64,000 bases of DNA from Pohlia nutans (taxonomy: Eukaryota; Streptophyta; Bryopsida; Bryales; Mniaceae). The notes under the pieces are model-generated. The model made no database searches. It was not told the DNA's origin and was given only the letters and a program-made list of their open reading frames with translations. The stretch is from contig CM040090.1 in NCBI GenBank assembly GCA_022496805.1, positions 16,300,001 to 16,364,000 on the forward strand. Direction: 5' to 3'. The translations under genes and the position numbers were made by a program. Position 1 is the stretch's first letter. Each line of letters begins with the position of its first letter. Shown one piece after another: positions 1 to 12,800 of this stretch.

Positions 1-83
1 CAAAGGCTATACTTGAAAAAGTCTCACTAGCAAGTACTCCGTATTAATTTAAGAGAATAGAGTCTGAAGTCTGTCGATCAGTG

Positions 84-3000
84 ATGTCGACAACTGGGAG
101 TCCAGAGAATGGGAACAATTTGAGTTTGGATCAGACCACAGACGGATGTGTGTGTGAAGAGGAAAGCAATCCGGCACAAGAGATATCGATGCAAGTGGAA
201 GTCGACCCAGGGAAAGCGCAGTCTACGTTGATCAGTAGTCACGGGAAAGAGTTACAATCGGAGGAAGCGTACTGCGGTTTGCAGCATAGTTTCAACGGGC
301 AGAAACTTGCGCTTGAATCGGACTGTACTGGAGCGCTTGCAAGTCAAGATAAATTGATATGTGCTTACAGTGAAATTAATGGACGGTGTAGTTGTGAGCA
401 GCGGCGAGTGGTTGCGGTGACGGGGGCGGGAGGATTCATCGCTTCGTGGATCGTGAAATTGCTTCTGCAGCGCGGTTTCTACGTGCGAGCAACTCTTCGT
501 CATGTTGGTACGTACTACTCCCTCCGTCCCAAAGTTATTGTCCAACTTGTTTGCTTGGTATTTCTTTGAGCCAATTTCATTGATCATATTGTAAGAAACA
601 TGATTAAAAAAGGTTCCAAATTATGTCACTAGAATGATTGAAGAACATTGCATGTGTTCATTGCAACCTAAATAAAATTAGCCACAAGGAAGTATTTTTT
701 TGACCTACTTAAAAAAGCACTTTCAAACATGACTTTCAAATATGACAATAACTTTGAGACGGAGGGAGTACTAGCTTTTCGTTCCATGTCACGACAGGCA
801 AGAGTCGAGATCATGCTAGTACTGTTACAGTAAGGATAATTCGTAACATTCTTTAATTAGTCGTTGAAGCACTGCGTCATAATTCCTTAATGTATGTATG
901 TCACAGGGAGCTCATAATGGTTTCCCTGTGTGCGTTTCTCTTTTGGTCTCACCTTCCCACCGAGCCTCAAGAGTTTGACACTTGTTATACTTTCTTTTAG
1001 CAAGCAGGTGGGTCAACATTAAACTGGTGAATAAGCAGCTTTAAGACTCAGTGGGAAAAATGAGACTCGCAGGGAAATCACACATGGAATTGCATGAGAC
1101 GGACCCTGGTGTGTTATATTCGTACAGATCCATGTAATATGAAAATTTGTGAAGCATCGTGAAGATTCTAATGTTATAATTGAATGTCAAGATTCATTAT
1201 AATATGCAAATAATTAATGTCTGACGTGGAGGTGAATGGAAATTGTGATTTCAATTGATTGACATGGGTCACATGGATTGATAATTTTGCAACATGAATG
1301 CAGATGATGAGAATACAGCGCATCTGAGAAGTCTGGGGGGAGCAAGGGAGAGATTGGAGCTGCGGAGGGCCAACATTCTGCACCTGCCGAGCCTGCTGCC
1401 TGTTGTCCAAGGTTGTGAGGGCGTCTTCCACACCGCTTGCCCTGTCCTTCCTGTCATTTCTGATCCGGAGGTGAGAATTCACATACCCCTAGACTTAAGG
1501 TAGCAGCATCTAAAATGGACAACGACCCATTGTGACTAGTTACTTTTGAAACAAAAATGAACCCTGCTAAGTTTGAAAGCTCCCGGCAGTTTCCCACTTG
1601 TTGCTTCACAATTGATTCAGTTCAAATGAATGTTGTTTCACAGTTGATCCTTTGTTTCTTTTGGGTAAGTCTACAACTTAGAATAGGTGTTTACAACACC
1701 CTTTCTTCAAAAAATTGTGTAAAATTGCTCATGCTTCCAAAAAAATTAATTTCAAGGCCCAACACTTCCTCCTAGATTTGCTAAGACATTCATGATTTCA
1801 TTCCATGTTGCATGCACTCCCAAGGTACCACATCTCTTCTATTGTCATGAATAGGTGTCTCTACCTTACAAATTATTAACCCTTTAATGTCTAGTCCTAC
1901 TCATAATTGACACCAATCAATATATACTAGCGGGTGATGTCTGATATGGGTACCCCGTCCAAAATAGTGTGATTTTTGAGAAATATCTTTTTGGTAAGAG
2001 AAAAACATTGGAAAGTTACAAAAATTAGAGGGTGTTATGGGCACCATGGTTGCAACTATATACATGGTGTTAAAGACGAAATTTCTGGCACACATAAAAT
2101 GAGTTAGACGTAAGTTATACTATGTGAGACGCATAAAAGTGGTACCCATGGATATCAGGCCATTCGCCTGGCACAATACCATCAATTGATAATATTTTAT
2201 TTTTTCATGAAAGATTTTTCTATTGTGAGGAACTGGAAGAGAAAGTGAATGTGGGGTGATGAACGCAGGCACAGATGCTGAGACCGGCAGTGGAAGGCAC
2301 ATTAAATGTGTTAAGGGCATGTGCACAAGCGCATGTGAAGCGCGTAGTCATGACGTCGTCCATAGGAGCTGTGTACATGAACCCCCACACAAGTTCACCA
2401 GAGCACGTGTTTGATGAGAGCTGCTGGTCAGATGAAAACTATCTCAAGGATCTTAAGGTACCCTTACTACCGTCTGTCATGGTCAGTTCAACATACATAA
2501 ATTATAAATTAACTTTTTGTTTGAAAGTGCCACTTGTCATCTTGTGATTTGCTTAGGGTGACGTGGACCTCTCGAAATTTAGCGTGGAAAATTCAATTTC
2601 AACACATGTTCTCCAATGCATATGACCCTCATGGCCTCATGTACGGTAAAAAAACACGTACTCCCTATGTCCGCCCAAAATAAAACTGTGTTTTCCTTTG
2701 TAAAGTTAAGTACAAAGAAAACACGGTTTTATTTTGGACGGATAGAGGGAGTACATTTTTCCTTTAGTACGGTCATAGCTTCTGTTTAAAGTGCACGTGT
2801 AATGTGAAAAGTGCACATGATACTAAATTATTATTATTATTATAAATTTGGGTTGTGAATTACATGGGTTGGCAAATCACCAACCCTTTATCATGTAGGC
2901 ATGCAGTTTTTGAAGTTTGACTTTTCAACGCCAACGTGGACTGTTGGTTATCTAATACACCAACCTCCTTATCAAGCAATATTGTGATTTTTTATTGGTT

Positions 3001-4670
3001 TAATTCAGTGTCAATTGAATTGCAGGAGTGGTATTGCTTGGCAAAACTGATGGCGGAGAGAACGGCCTGGGACTACGCGAGGACACATAACATAAAGTTA
3101 GTGACCATATGTCCGGGTGTCACATTGGGAACCATGTTGCAGCCTCGCATTAACCAAAGTTCCATCCATATTCTCAAATACCTCAATGGTAAGTGATCAA
3201 TACTAATTAAAGTCCTCCTCTGCTGTTATTTTCTATTGCCACTTTGAATAATGAAGTTAGCGTCAGATGGCGTGACATTCGAGAGGACTCCCGGCCTGTA
3301 ATAAATCTGTGATTTCATGGATGACAACATCGTCTTGAGAGTTAACTTTCTGTTATTTTGTTACTTTCAGGGTCAACAAAAACATACGCAAATCTGTGCC
3401 AGGCTTATGTGGATGTGGAGGACGTGGCCAAAGCACATGTATTAGCCTTTGTCACACCCACAGCAACGGGCAGATATCTGTGTTGCAAGTGGTCTTGCCA
3501 CCGGGGCCAACTCGTGGACGCTCTCGCTCGCCTGTATCCCCACTTCCCCATCCCAACCAGGTGAGAGCATTCACAGCACTACTAGAAAATCCAATTCAAT
3601 TGTTCTGTTGATTCGGTCGTGCTGATCATGGACACTTTTCTGTTGATTTGGTCGCGTTTTTATTCAAATCAACAGATTTCTCTCCAAATCGATAGAAAAG
3701 TGTTCTTGATCAATGCAACTAAATCAACTGAACAATTGGATTTTCTAGTAGTGATGTGTCTCATCAATTGTTATTACTATTATTTCGAAACAAAATATTA
3801 GGGCAATGAACACTAGTAGCAGACCTGTCGTTTCTCATTCCCCACTTCACCTGGGGTGGTTTTATTTCTAGTGAATGAAAAATGACACATTTCTCGACAC
3901 ATTTCCTACTAGTGGAAGCCCATTGCAAACCAATAAATTACATTTCTAGTAAGTCCTACAAATGCAAGCCTCTAATATGAATTGAAAAACATAAGATCAT
4001 TTGATAATTATGAATTGAGTAGACGTATGATTCACTGGCTTAAGGTCATCTTGGACCTTAACCTCAAAAGGACTAAGAAGCCCAAATTGGGTCACATGTT
4101 CTTTTTAACAACTTTGAGTAGATCTTATCATGTAGAATTTTTTTTTCAAATTTGTTTGTTTTTTGACCAACATATGCACTGTTCTTCATTGATTCTAGTG
4201 ATATAAAATTTAGTCTCATTTAAGTTATATCTATCACAATATGATCAATTGAATTTGTCATTATAAACCCATGAATCTTTTGTCCTTTTAGGGGTTAATT
4301 ATGCTTTTGAACTTGTGTTAACATTTATGCTGGCTAGTAATGCTGAAGCCATTGATGCATGGGGTGTAGGTGCAAGGATGAGGGTCAACCCAAGAAAGTC
4401 CCACTTCAATTCTGCAACCGCAAGGTGGAACAGCTTGGACTCCAATTCACAGATTTCAACCAAACTTTGACGTGCGCTGTGTCCAGTTTGCAAGCCAAAG
4501 GACTCCTGCAAATCAAACCCAAAACCTCCCTGGATGAGCACACTCAAGCCAGCAAAGTGTACACTGGGAGTCCCATAATTTCTACAACGTCGATTCCTCA
4601 GGCCAATAATGCTGTCCTGTTCCCCACTGTTGCTCAATCCACCCAGCTTGTCATCACTTCAGTCACGTAA
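84..4670 (+). CDS. CCR/DFR-like NAD(P)-dependent reductase (extended SDR), 6 exons
   Basis: Exons 84-507, 1304-1470, 2269-2457, 3026-3188, 3371-3560 and 4370-4670 join in frame with GT-AG borders to a 477-residue protein. Family features are clear: the nucleotide-binding glycine motif [10 protein letters not shown] at residues 113-122, the catalytic Ser in VVMTSS (227-228), and the YxxxK pair Y263/K267 in EWYCLAK, followed by the PGV loop and a C-terminal IPTRCKDE region typical of cinnamoyl-CoA, dihydroflavonol and related phenylpropanoid reductases. Such enzymes reduce a carbonyl or acyl-CoA with NADPH in the cytosol. The WYC context is closer to CCR-like than to classical DFR proteins, but the substrate cannot be told. 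Oddities: about 105 residues precede the Rossmann fold and about 50 follow the usual end, so the protein is longer than the roughly 320-340 residues usual for the family. The start is the first in-frame ATG. Introns 1, 3 and 5 hold MITEs. Confidence 0.88.
516..770. mobile_element. Stowaway-like MITE, copy 1 (intron 1 of the reductase)
   Basis: Terminal inverted repeats begin CTCCCTCCGTCCCAAAG and the element is bounded by TA on both sides, the hallmark of Stowaway/mariner MITEs. The left end lies only eight bases inside intron 1, immediately beside its GT donor at 508-509. About 255 bp including TSDs. Two further copies of the same family are at 7560-7810 and 27178-27419. Confidence 0.88.
2659..2753. 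mobile_element. Short Stowaway-like foldback MITE (intron 3 of the reductase)
   Basis: The element folds on itself over almost its full length: CTCCCTATGTCCGCCCAAAA at the left pairs with the right end, with TA flanks at 2659-2660 and 2752-2753. It is a different subfamily from the 250-bp copies. Confidence 0.8.
3577..3753. mobile_element. CACTA-type MITE (intron 5 of the reductase)
   Basis: A 177-bp element starts CACTACTAGAAAATCCAATT and ends with its inverted complement. The interior repeats a motif around CTGTTGATTTGGTC. The same CACTACTAGAAAA terminus bounds the larger element at 38400-40574. I could not find matching 3-bp flanks here (CAG versus ATG), so the target duplication is eroded or the border is off by a base or two. 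Confidence 0.75.
4085..4298. repeat. TTAA-ended repeat, family Z copy 1
   Basis: Related to 7812-7986 and 26937-27100: all three share a stretch around TTGATTCTAGTGATATAAAA and end in AGGGGTTAA or a variant, the terminus of the piggyBac-like MITEs here. Only this right end is recognisable. It sits in intron 5 just before the last exon. Confidence 0.55.
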
Positions 4671-6891
4671 TTATGCATATTTATATAAAATTATATCCCT
4701 CTTAGTAGCATTTTATAATGCATTTTTGCAAAACTGTCGAATTTGAAGAGGGGTAAGGACGTTTAGGGGTTAATTATGCAGCCATTTTTAAATAAATGCA
4801 TCTTGGGAAGGTCACATTCAAATATTACGTAATAATATGCAAACAAAAATGGGGTTCAAAAAAATTTAACTGTGTGTCTTAATAGAAAGGGATGAAAACG
4901 TAGGAAGTCAACGTAGAAAGGCAACACAATGAATGAGTAGCGGCCAAATCAATGTAGGAAGGCATGCACAATGAATGTGGACTCTTAAATTAATGCCAAA
5001 AAAATATGTGGTTTTGGACCTCTTATTAATAATTGGAGGGAATGCTTTTTTTTGCATACTCATAACATTCAATAGCATGTAGTGGCTCTGCCTGGCTACA
5101 CAATAGATGGGGCAACATATTCTACACCTCAACAAGAATTTTTTTGCATTTCATCCCTTTCAACATAAACTCTATTTCTATCTTAAATCTCAATTTGTTT
5201 TTGCAAAGTGGACTCTTATTATGAAACGGAGGGAATATTTCCATTCAAAAATTTCCAAGCATAGTACATCGATTATTGCCCTCACTGTGTCACAAAATTA
5301 GTGTAAGACTTCACACCAATCCTCACTACTTTCAGTACACTACATACACCGATCTCAAATGTACATTATTGTAAGAATTCTCAAATACTCTCAATTACTA
5401 TGACTCACACTTTTATTCTACTACCATGATTGCTATGAGAATATTGAGAATATTGATTTAATGTAACTCACAGTACTGGCAATAAGTGGTGTACAGTGCT
5501 TAGAATTTATTGAAAATCAAATTGAGACAAGATTTTTGGCTGATTAGACTATTTTTGGCTCATATAAAAGAAGAAGGACAAGATGTTGGGACCATGGCCG
5601 TAGGCCATATGATATGTGGTAATGTGGCAAAGGGATCATGCACAATTTGGGATCATAGTTTAGAGAGGATGGTCCCTCTAACTTTAAAGGTATTTGGTCA
5701 TGGGCTCTGGATACATTGGTTGTTAAATTTGTTTTTAGGTCTCAACCACATAAAGTTTTTTACTAGCTCCTCTTTGGAACACCTTACTACTATTCCCAAA
5801 TTACAGTAGCAAATACCCAAATCATGGCCATTATTTCTAAATCACTATAGCAAAAAACTTTTAATAAGAGTTTATAAGGTTATTTTTCTTGGAGTGTGAA
5901 AATTCAACCAATCAAATGCCAATTTTAATTGGTCAATATATAACTAGAAAACCACGGTTCTTGATATGAATCAATAATTTGAAGTTAATTTTAATATCAA
6001 GAATAACATCAATATATGAGCATACACTAAAGAGCATAAAGTGTCAATGAGCATACACTAAAGAGCATACACTAAAGAGCATAAAGTGTCAATGAAGAGT
6101 ATGGGCAATATTTTCCATGGTATTTCTATAGATATGCACTTCTATGCATCACATTTAAACAATTTGATTGATATATTATTCTTGATATGAATCAATAATT
6201 TGATGTTATTGAACACGTTAGGGCGGCATAATGTTGGAAGCAAATTTGGATTCATAAGCGTAGATTGGTATTTGGAACACAATAGAAACTTAACATAACA
6301 TTCAGTAGCTTGTAGGGGCTCTGCCTTGCCCCAAAGTAGATGGTGCAACATAGTCTACACCCAACAAGACCAATCAGTAGCTAAGTGGGCCCAACATGAT
6401 ACATGAAGGAAAGGAAAAAAGCATGAAGGCTCCCAAATGTTATGAATACATTTGTCAATTTTGTCACGTCTTAATTTATCAAACGAAAACATAGTTTTAG
6501 GCAACATTAAAATTTTGCACGATCTCATGACATCAATTTCTCTTTCCTTGCAATTTCCTTTTATATTTCAAGGTCCACTAAAAAAATTACGTACAAACTT
6601 ATGAATCACTTCGGTTTTAACCCAATAAGCTTTACATTCACAATCAATTTTAAGACCTTGTATAAAATCCAAATTACCTTGAGTGACCCAAAATAAACTT
6701 TAAGAAGTAGCAAGAACAACCAAAAACCATGCACAACAAAAATGAACACTCATTGTCATTCAAAGGACACTTTAGGACTCACCTCTATTTGATAAAACTA
6801 ACTTCATCAGCAGTTCTGAACAAAAGTGCTATGATTTAAGAACCAGAACCTATGATTCCTACCTATCGAAGGACGTGCAGACTAAAAGGCT
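4671..6891. other. Intergenic, no gene seen; short repeats
   Basis: No coding exon is recognisable. A piggyBac-like right end (GGACGTTTAGGGGTTAA) lies near 4760-4778. A 75-bp direct repeat occurs at 5061-5135 and 6294-6369. A second direct repeat around TTCTTGATATGAATCAATAA occurs near 5959 and 6179. A small tandem duplication with the unit GCATACACTAAAGAG lies at 6019-6095. The stretch separates the 3' end of the reductase from the 3' end of the convergent NERD1-type gene. Confidence 0.6.
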
Positions 6892-9800
6892 CTAAACGCC
6901 AACAGCACTTCGTCTTTCTGTTGGTCTTGACTTCCCTTTACCAGTGCCAAGGTGTTGAGTAACAAAGATAACCCCCATGACCATTATGAGAACCCCCACC
7001 AACGTACTAAAAAGAATAGCTCCTGGGTGCCGAGTTTGTACAAAACCATATATAGCATCTTGAGTTACAAGGATGAGGTCATTTAACTTGTCCCCGGAAA
7101 AATCAGCATACATGACAGGAGCCGTTGCAGGTGCTGGAAGGGGGAACCCAGTTACCTGACTGCCTTTGGTAGACAGAATCACAGCTTCAAGCTCTCCGAC
7201 TGCTAGAATGGCTTCTGCGTCCCCATTCTTTCTCAGCGGCAACGCCATCAAGGTTGGCACAATTTTGTGTGTTTCAAAACCTTGCAAGTCAGGCGACGTT
7301 GTCCACCAGGCATTGGTCACAAGCTGCCAACGGTGTTGAGCCTCCTGATCGCGTTTGGGACCCAATACAGAGAAAGAAGTAACCTGCAATGGTTCATAGG
7401 ATGTGAAACCAATTAGAAAATTTGCAACCATAGGAAAGCCAAGAGCCATTGCTACTGTACAAGTCACCGCATATTTTACAGCATCAAGGTAAACAAGTAT
7501 CACAAAACACAGGACTCGAAGAATTAACTCCTAAAGGCTCAATCGGGCCTCATGTTTAATACTCCCTCCGTCCCAAAGTTATTGTCATGTTTGAAAGTCA
7601 TGTTTGAAAGTGCTTTTTTAAGTAGGTCATGTTGTAAGAAATATGATTAAAAAAGTTCCAAATTATGTCACTAGAATGATTGAAGAACATTGCATGTGTT
7701 TGTTGTAACCTAAATAAAATTAGCCACAAGAGTATTTTTTTGACCTACTTAAAAAAGCACTTTCAAACATGACTTTCAAACATGACAATAACTTTGGGAC
7801 GGAGGGAGTAGCAGTTTTGAGTAGGTCACATGGGGACTTTCTTTTTGTTCAATTTTATTTGTTTGTTGATTAACACATGCTATGTTATTCACTGATTCTG
7901 GTGATATAAAATTCAGCCACATCTGAATTATATTTTCCACAATTATATGACTAGTCAAACCATGAATACTTGGTTCTTTAGGGGTTCAAAGGAGCCTACC
8001 TCTCCGCGGCTATTAAGAAAGATAATGTCACCATGGCTCCCTTTGCGATGGCGGTGGCCATCTGGGTGTGGCAGAATGACTGGAGCAAGCACTTCTACAA
8101 AATCTGCATCTCCTTGATTTTGCCGGCGGCCAAATTCACCTTGAAAATCACCAATGTGAGGCAAGACTTGGAAGGGAGAATGTCGGCACACTGTGCCATT
8201 GAAAAGTTGCTCCCTCACAGGTACACCGGAAGTTGCGATCGCCCAGCACGGCTTCAGAGCTTCCATCATTCCAGTTGGCACTACACGTTCTGATCCATGA
8301 CCTCCGACAGCCTAGAATGCGAACAAATGACTTGAGATGTCAGAAAGCTCAAATCAAGAGATATTATGGTCACTACAACGTCCGAAATGCAAATAGCAGA
8401 GAATCCGTGAAGAATTGGAACTTCAGTTTTGAAGTTCAGATTTGCGCACATACATTACGCATCTTCCAGAAAAAGAAATTTTCAATTTGGAATTGTGCAA
8501 CTATCAAAATACCTATCAACAGAACGGAAAAATACTGCAAATACTTGAAAATACAGTAAATACTTACAAATACAACATATGTATTATGTAGTATTTCTTG
8601 TGTTTAGAAGTTTGTTATCTTGTTTTATTTTTTTGGATTGTGTTCTCTTATTCATTTTCATTAGTGTGTGTAATCCGATCTTGACCAATGTACCCACTCC
8701 TGTCAATTTTCAACGAATAAAATTTTGTCCTAAACCGTACATGGATAAGTCACTCACTTATAAATCTCACAATAATTATGTGTGAGTCTATTTTTGATAT
8801 GAAAGATTGCAACGGAGAGGTGTTGACATAGGGCATAGCTGAACTTCTTTACTTTCATTTTTGAAAATTTACCTCAAATTCTATTTAACTTTGAAGTCAC
8901 ACACCCCGCAAAATCTCGTTTTTGAGCGTGCATTATACAGTTCAAATACATACTATAATCTTCCGATCCCACCATCAGATGATTCTCAAATTTTAATAAA
9001 ATGTGTGCTCTCGAGTTGAGAATAGAATTGTACGGTTACTTTCTAATTTAACACATTCTATTTCTGGTAGTCTCAACCACAGTGGAAAAATCTACTGAAA
9101 TCCAGGGCTCTGAGCTACAGTACCCTGGGCACTAAAGGGATAAGGGTTAAGGTAGGTAAACCCAAAATCAACCCCTGAAATGATTGCGCACTGTTCATTT
9201 CCAGGGGCGATTTTAGGCGCACATACCTTAACTGCTTGTGGGTTATAGCTATATTTCTGTGCATCCACCGGCCTTAGATAGTCACAAGAACCAACACATG
9301 CAATAATTTCGTAATCACCTGAACATGATCCAGAACCCCATCGCCGTTGATATCTGCATGAAGACCTCCCTCAGGTAGAAACAGCTGCAAAAAGACACCA
9401 ATAATTTCAGATACATCAGATACAATGCTTTAACAATTTACCACCGCAAAAAGCACTCGCTAAACTTACGTGCATAAACTAAGGATAAAACTGTACATAA
9501 CTGACACAAGGACCACTACCAGATATACCGTATTATATTCCTTTCTCTGCAAATGCGTAGGTCAAATTGATCTGCTTATGTCGTATCCTCTTTGTACCAT
9601 GGAGTTTCAAAGTATGCCTCAAAGTTTCCGTTCTAGATTTCTGACACTCTGAAGGAGCTAAAGATTGTGGCCAACTTCATCAAATGCTGTGACCACTTGT
9701 GTAGTGATTACCTTACAAACAGTTCGGCCTGTAGCTAAGTGTACGGCCTCGATTCCTTCCTTGAGATGTGCTACAACCACATTAGGCACCCACCAATACG

Positions 9801-12800
9801 AGGTGTGATTTGTGATCATGGGAACGTGCATAAATTGTTTCTGCACAACAAAGCACTGTATTGATGAACATGCACTGAATACAATCGTCTAATCAGATGA
9901 TAGACTCACCGACTAAGACAAACTGAAATAAAACATCGACATTTGACAAAGAAGTAGCCAGATACCAATTCCTGGCTAAACTGGATACTTCTATGTGTAA
10001 TGCAATCAAAGAAGCAGCCCTGTGTTGTCTGTAACCAAAAACGGAGAGTTGATTGTCACCTTTCTAGTTTTCGCACCAACTGCAAGCTCAGCAGCCTTGC
10101 CAAAAACCTTTGCAATAGGATTACCAGATGAATCCTTGCCTGGAGCATATTTGTCCGCGGGTTTTCGAGATGATAGTTCATTGTTCTTGCCCCGAACCTT
10201 CTTAACCAATTTTCGACGATGTTTCTCGAAATGTGACAGCTCAAACCTTGTATCCTCTCGATGTTCCTGATTTATGCAAAACCCTCCACAAAATCAGAGA
10301 AATATTGCAGTCCGTATACCCCGTGTTGAACTGGTATGGCATCTTTCAGCAGTGAACCCTTGGACAGTGGTTCATTCTAAATACCCGTTTGAGGTCCACT
10401 ACTTCTCATAATGACTCTAATTCATTCATTTCACTGAGGACCACGTCATAATTCTCGTTGTTGATCAAAGCCGAATTTAGAAAAATATATGGTATAGACG
10501 AGAAGATTACCCAACGATGTGGCATAACGCCCAGGACCGACTCTCGGAATTCCCTGCATTCAACCTGGCAAAACAACAATTCTCTCTGTTTATCTCCTTG
10601 TGCATAGATGATAATGAATACATTAGAATGCAGAAAAATAACCGCTTCATAGTATCTAGCTAAGAACTTCAGCAACCATTCTATTAACCCCTAAGCGCCC
10701 AAATAGGCTTGGTTCACTCCTTTAAACCTATCTTTAGGAAAAACAATGAATTGAAATGCTTTTTTGGCCAAACAAGCCTCCCGTAGTCCCATCGACCCAC
10801 ATTGGTTTCATTATTACTGTAACCAAAATGACCAATAAGATGTTATTGACCATCAAAATGAGAAAACCCCTTGTCCTTTAGGGTTTGAATGATGATCTAA
10901 ACGTCTAGTGAAGTAGAGTAAAGGAACACACCTCTCCAATATGCCTAGTAGCGAGCGAATTAGCATCCAACTTGTAATAGTGTTGAGGTAATAATGCGCC
11001 ACTGTTGGTAGCACGTTGAAAATCCTACACAGACAAACATGAGCTCTAGATCAAGTTCAATTCCAATATCATCTTTTATAACGGTCTAGAATACTTGATA
11101 CAGTCATTAGAAGCCAAAGATAATATGAAAGCCTATCACGATCTAGTTGAAACAATGTCCTTACCTCACTCCTATGTACCCAACGACGGGTGCCAGTCAT
11201 ACCAGCATATGCGTAGTATGAAAAATGACGCTCCTTACCACCACCCATCTTCTTTCTCAAATCTTCTTCCTCCTGTTCCATGTAATAATCAATAAGGACA
11301 TAAATGATCATGAGTGGTACTTAGCTCAAAATCCACGTTGCAGGTAACAGGTGTTTGTGATGCGCCAAGTGCTATCTACAGGTCAAGTGCACTCTACCTC
11401 TTTGGCACCAGCTGAATGTCGGTGACCCTCCACTGCTTTCTCAGCCAGCAATTCCTCTTCAAAAAGATTTAAGTGCACCTACATGTCCAAGGTTATAATT
11501 CAGTACTAAGGAGCGAACCAGAATCCCACTGCTACAAAGTTTCTGAATATCAAGGCTCGACAATAACACAAGCTTAAATCGTCAGAAGATAGTACCTGAG
11601 GCTGAACTTCCATACTCCCCCCAACAATGATGAGTCCAGTATCACCATGCTTCAAGGTATAGTTGCTTATGGAGATGGCTACTTCTTTGTGGTGAGAACC
11701 ATGTGGGAAGTCATCCTGTCAATCAAATCATCCGCTACTTAGTGAGAGAAAGTTCAACCGTATCTGATACTCCCTCTGTCCCACTAAAAAACCCATGGTT
11801 CTTGGCATTTTCTTTTTTGCAATATTTGTACTATATTTTATACTTCAAAAGTGAACCCTGTCCATTTTCCAACGGGATGGCCAATGAGAGTGACACAAAA
11901 AACTACATATTACTATTAAAGATAAACCGTGTTCGAGTATTAAGACGGCTCTTTAGGAAGAAAAACGCGTTTTGGCAAAAAAAAAAAGAAAAGAAAAAAA
12001 GGCGTTCAGTTAAAACTCGCCAAAAACCACAGGTTTTTAGTGGGACAGAAAGAGTACCACTCTCGATGACTTCGACTAGTGTGCTGCAAAAGGTTACCCA
12101 CACTACAGACGCTTATGGCGCACAAAAAAGAAATGCTGAACTGCTAATGAAAAGCGTCTAAGTGTGAACCTGAACATCATCTTCCCAAAGTTTCTTCAAA
12201 TTGTGGTCGAAGCACATGATGTTCCAGCCGGCTGTCACAACCACAATCACTTGCTTTTTCAGATCCTGTGATCTATAAGTTTGTTTCACCTCGCCTGCTG
12301 CTAGAGCAACCGGCCTCCTTCCTGCGCCCACTCGCACTCTGTCCGGCAGGAGAGAAACCTCCGCCAACACTCGTGCTTCCGCAAATCCATACTCCGCAAA
12401 CGACACCCGCGGGTCAAGAACCTGCTCCAATCAAAGTCGATGGCTTAATGGAGAGTGTGATGCATGATGCATTAATTAATTAATTTGATACCTAGTCCAC
12501 TTTACTATGAAACAAAAAGTACAGGTCAGCATGCATCCCTTCTACCTACCACCTTGCCTTAGCAAGTGGAATGAAGAAATAAACTTCTATCATGCTTCTT
12601 ATACCCTTTAGGTGGGAGGAAACTCCAATCCTTCCAAGGTGTAAAGAGGAAAAAGTCTGCAAGTTAATTCCATTTCATTTCTTGTATCCACATGATATGT
12701 GTTTAAAGAGATGCATATATTAAAGAACTCTTTAGTTAAGTACAATTGAACACATATGAAGATAATGTATGTACCACACAGTAATAAGAGGTACTGAGAG

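Noticed and set aside
1940..2158. Possible inverted repeat CTGATATGGGTACC / GGTACCCATGGATATCAG in intron 2 of the reductase
   Set aside because: Only about 14 pairing bases with a 4-base gap; not enough to call an element.
5061..6369. 75-bp direct repeat pair as possible LTRs
   Set aside because: Too short and diverged, no TG..CA ends, primer-binding site or retroelement frame between them.
8233..8559. 108-codon plus-strand frame
   Set aside because: Overlaps NERD1 exon 12 and its intron in antisense; no domain.
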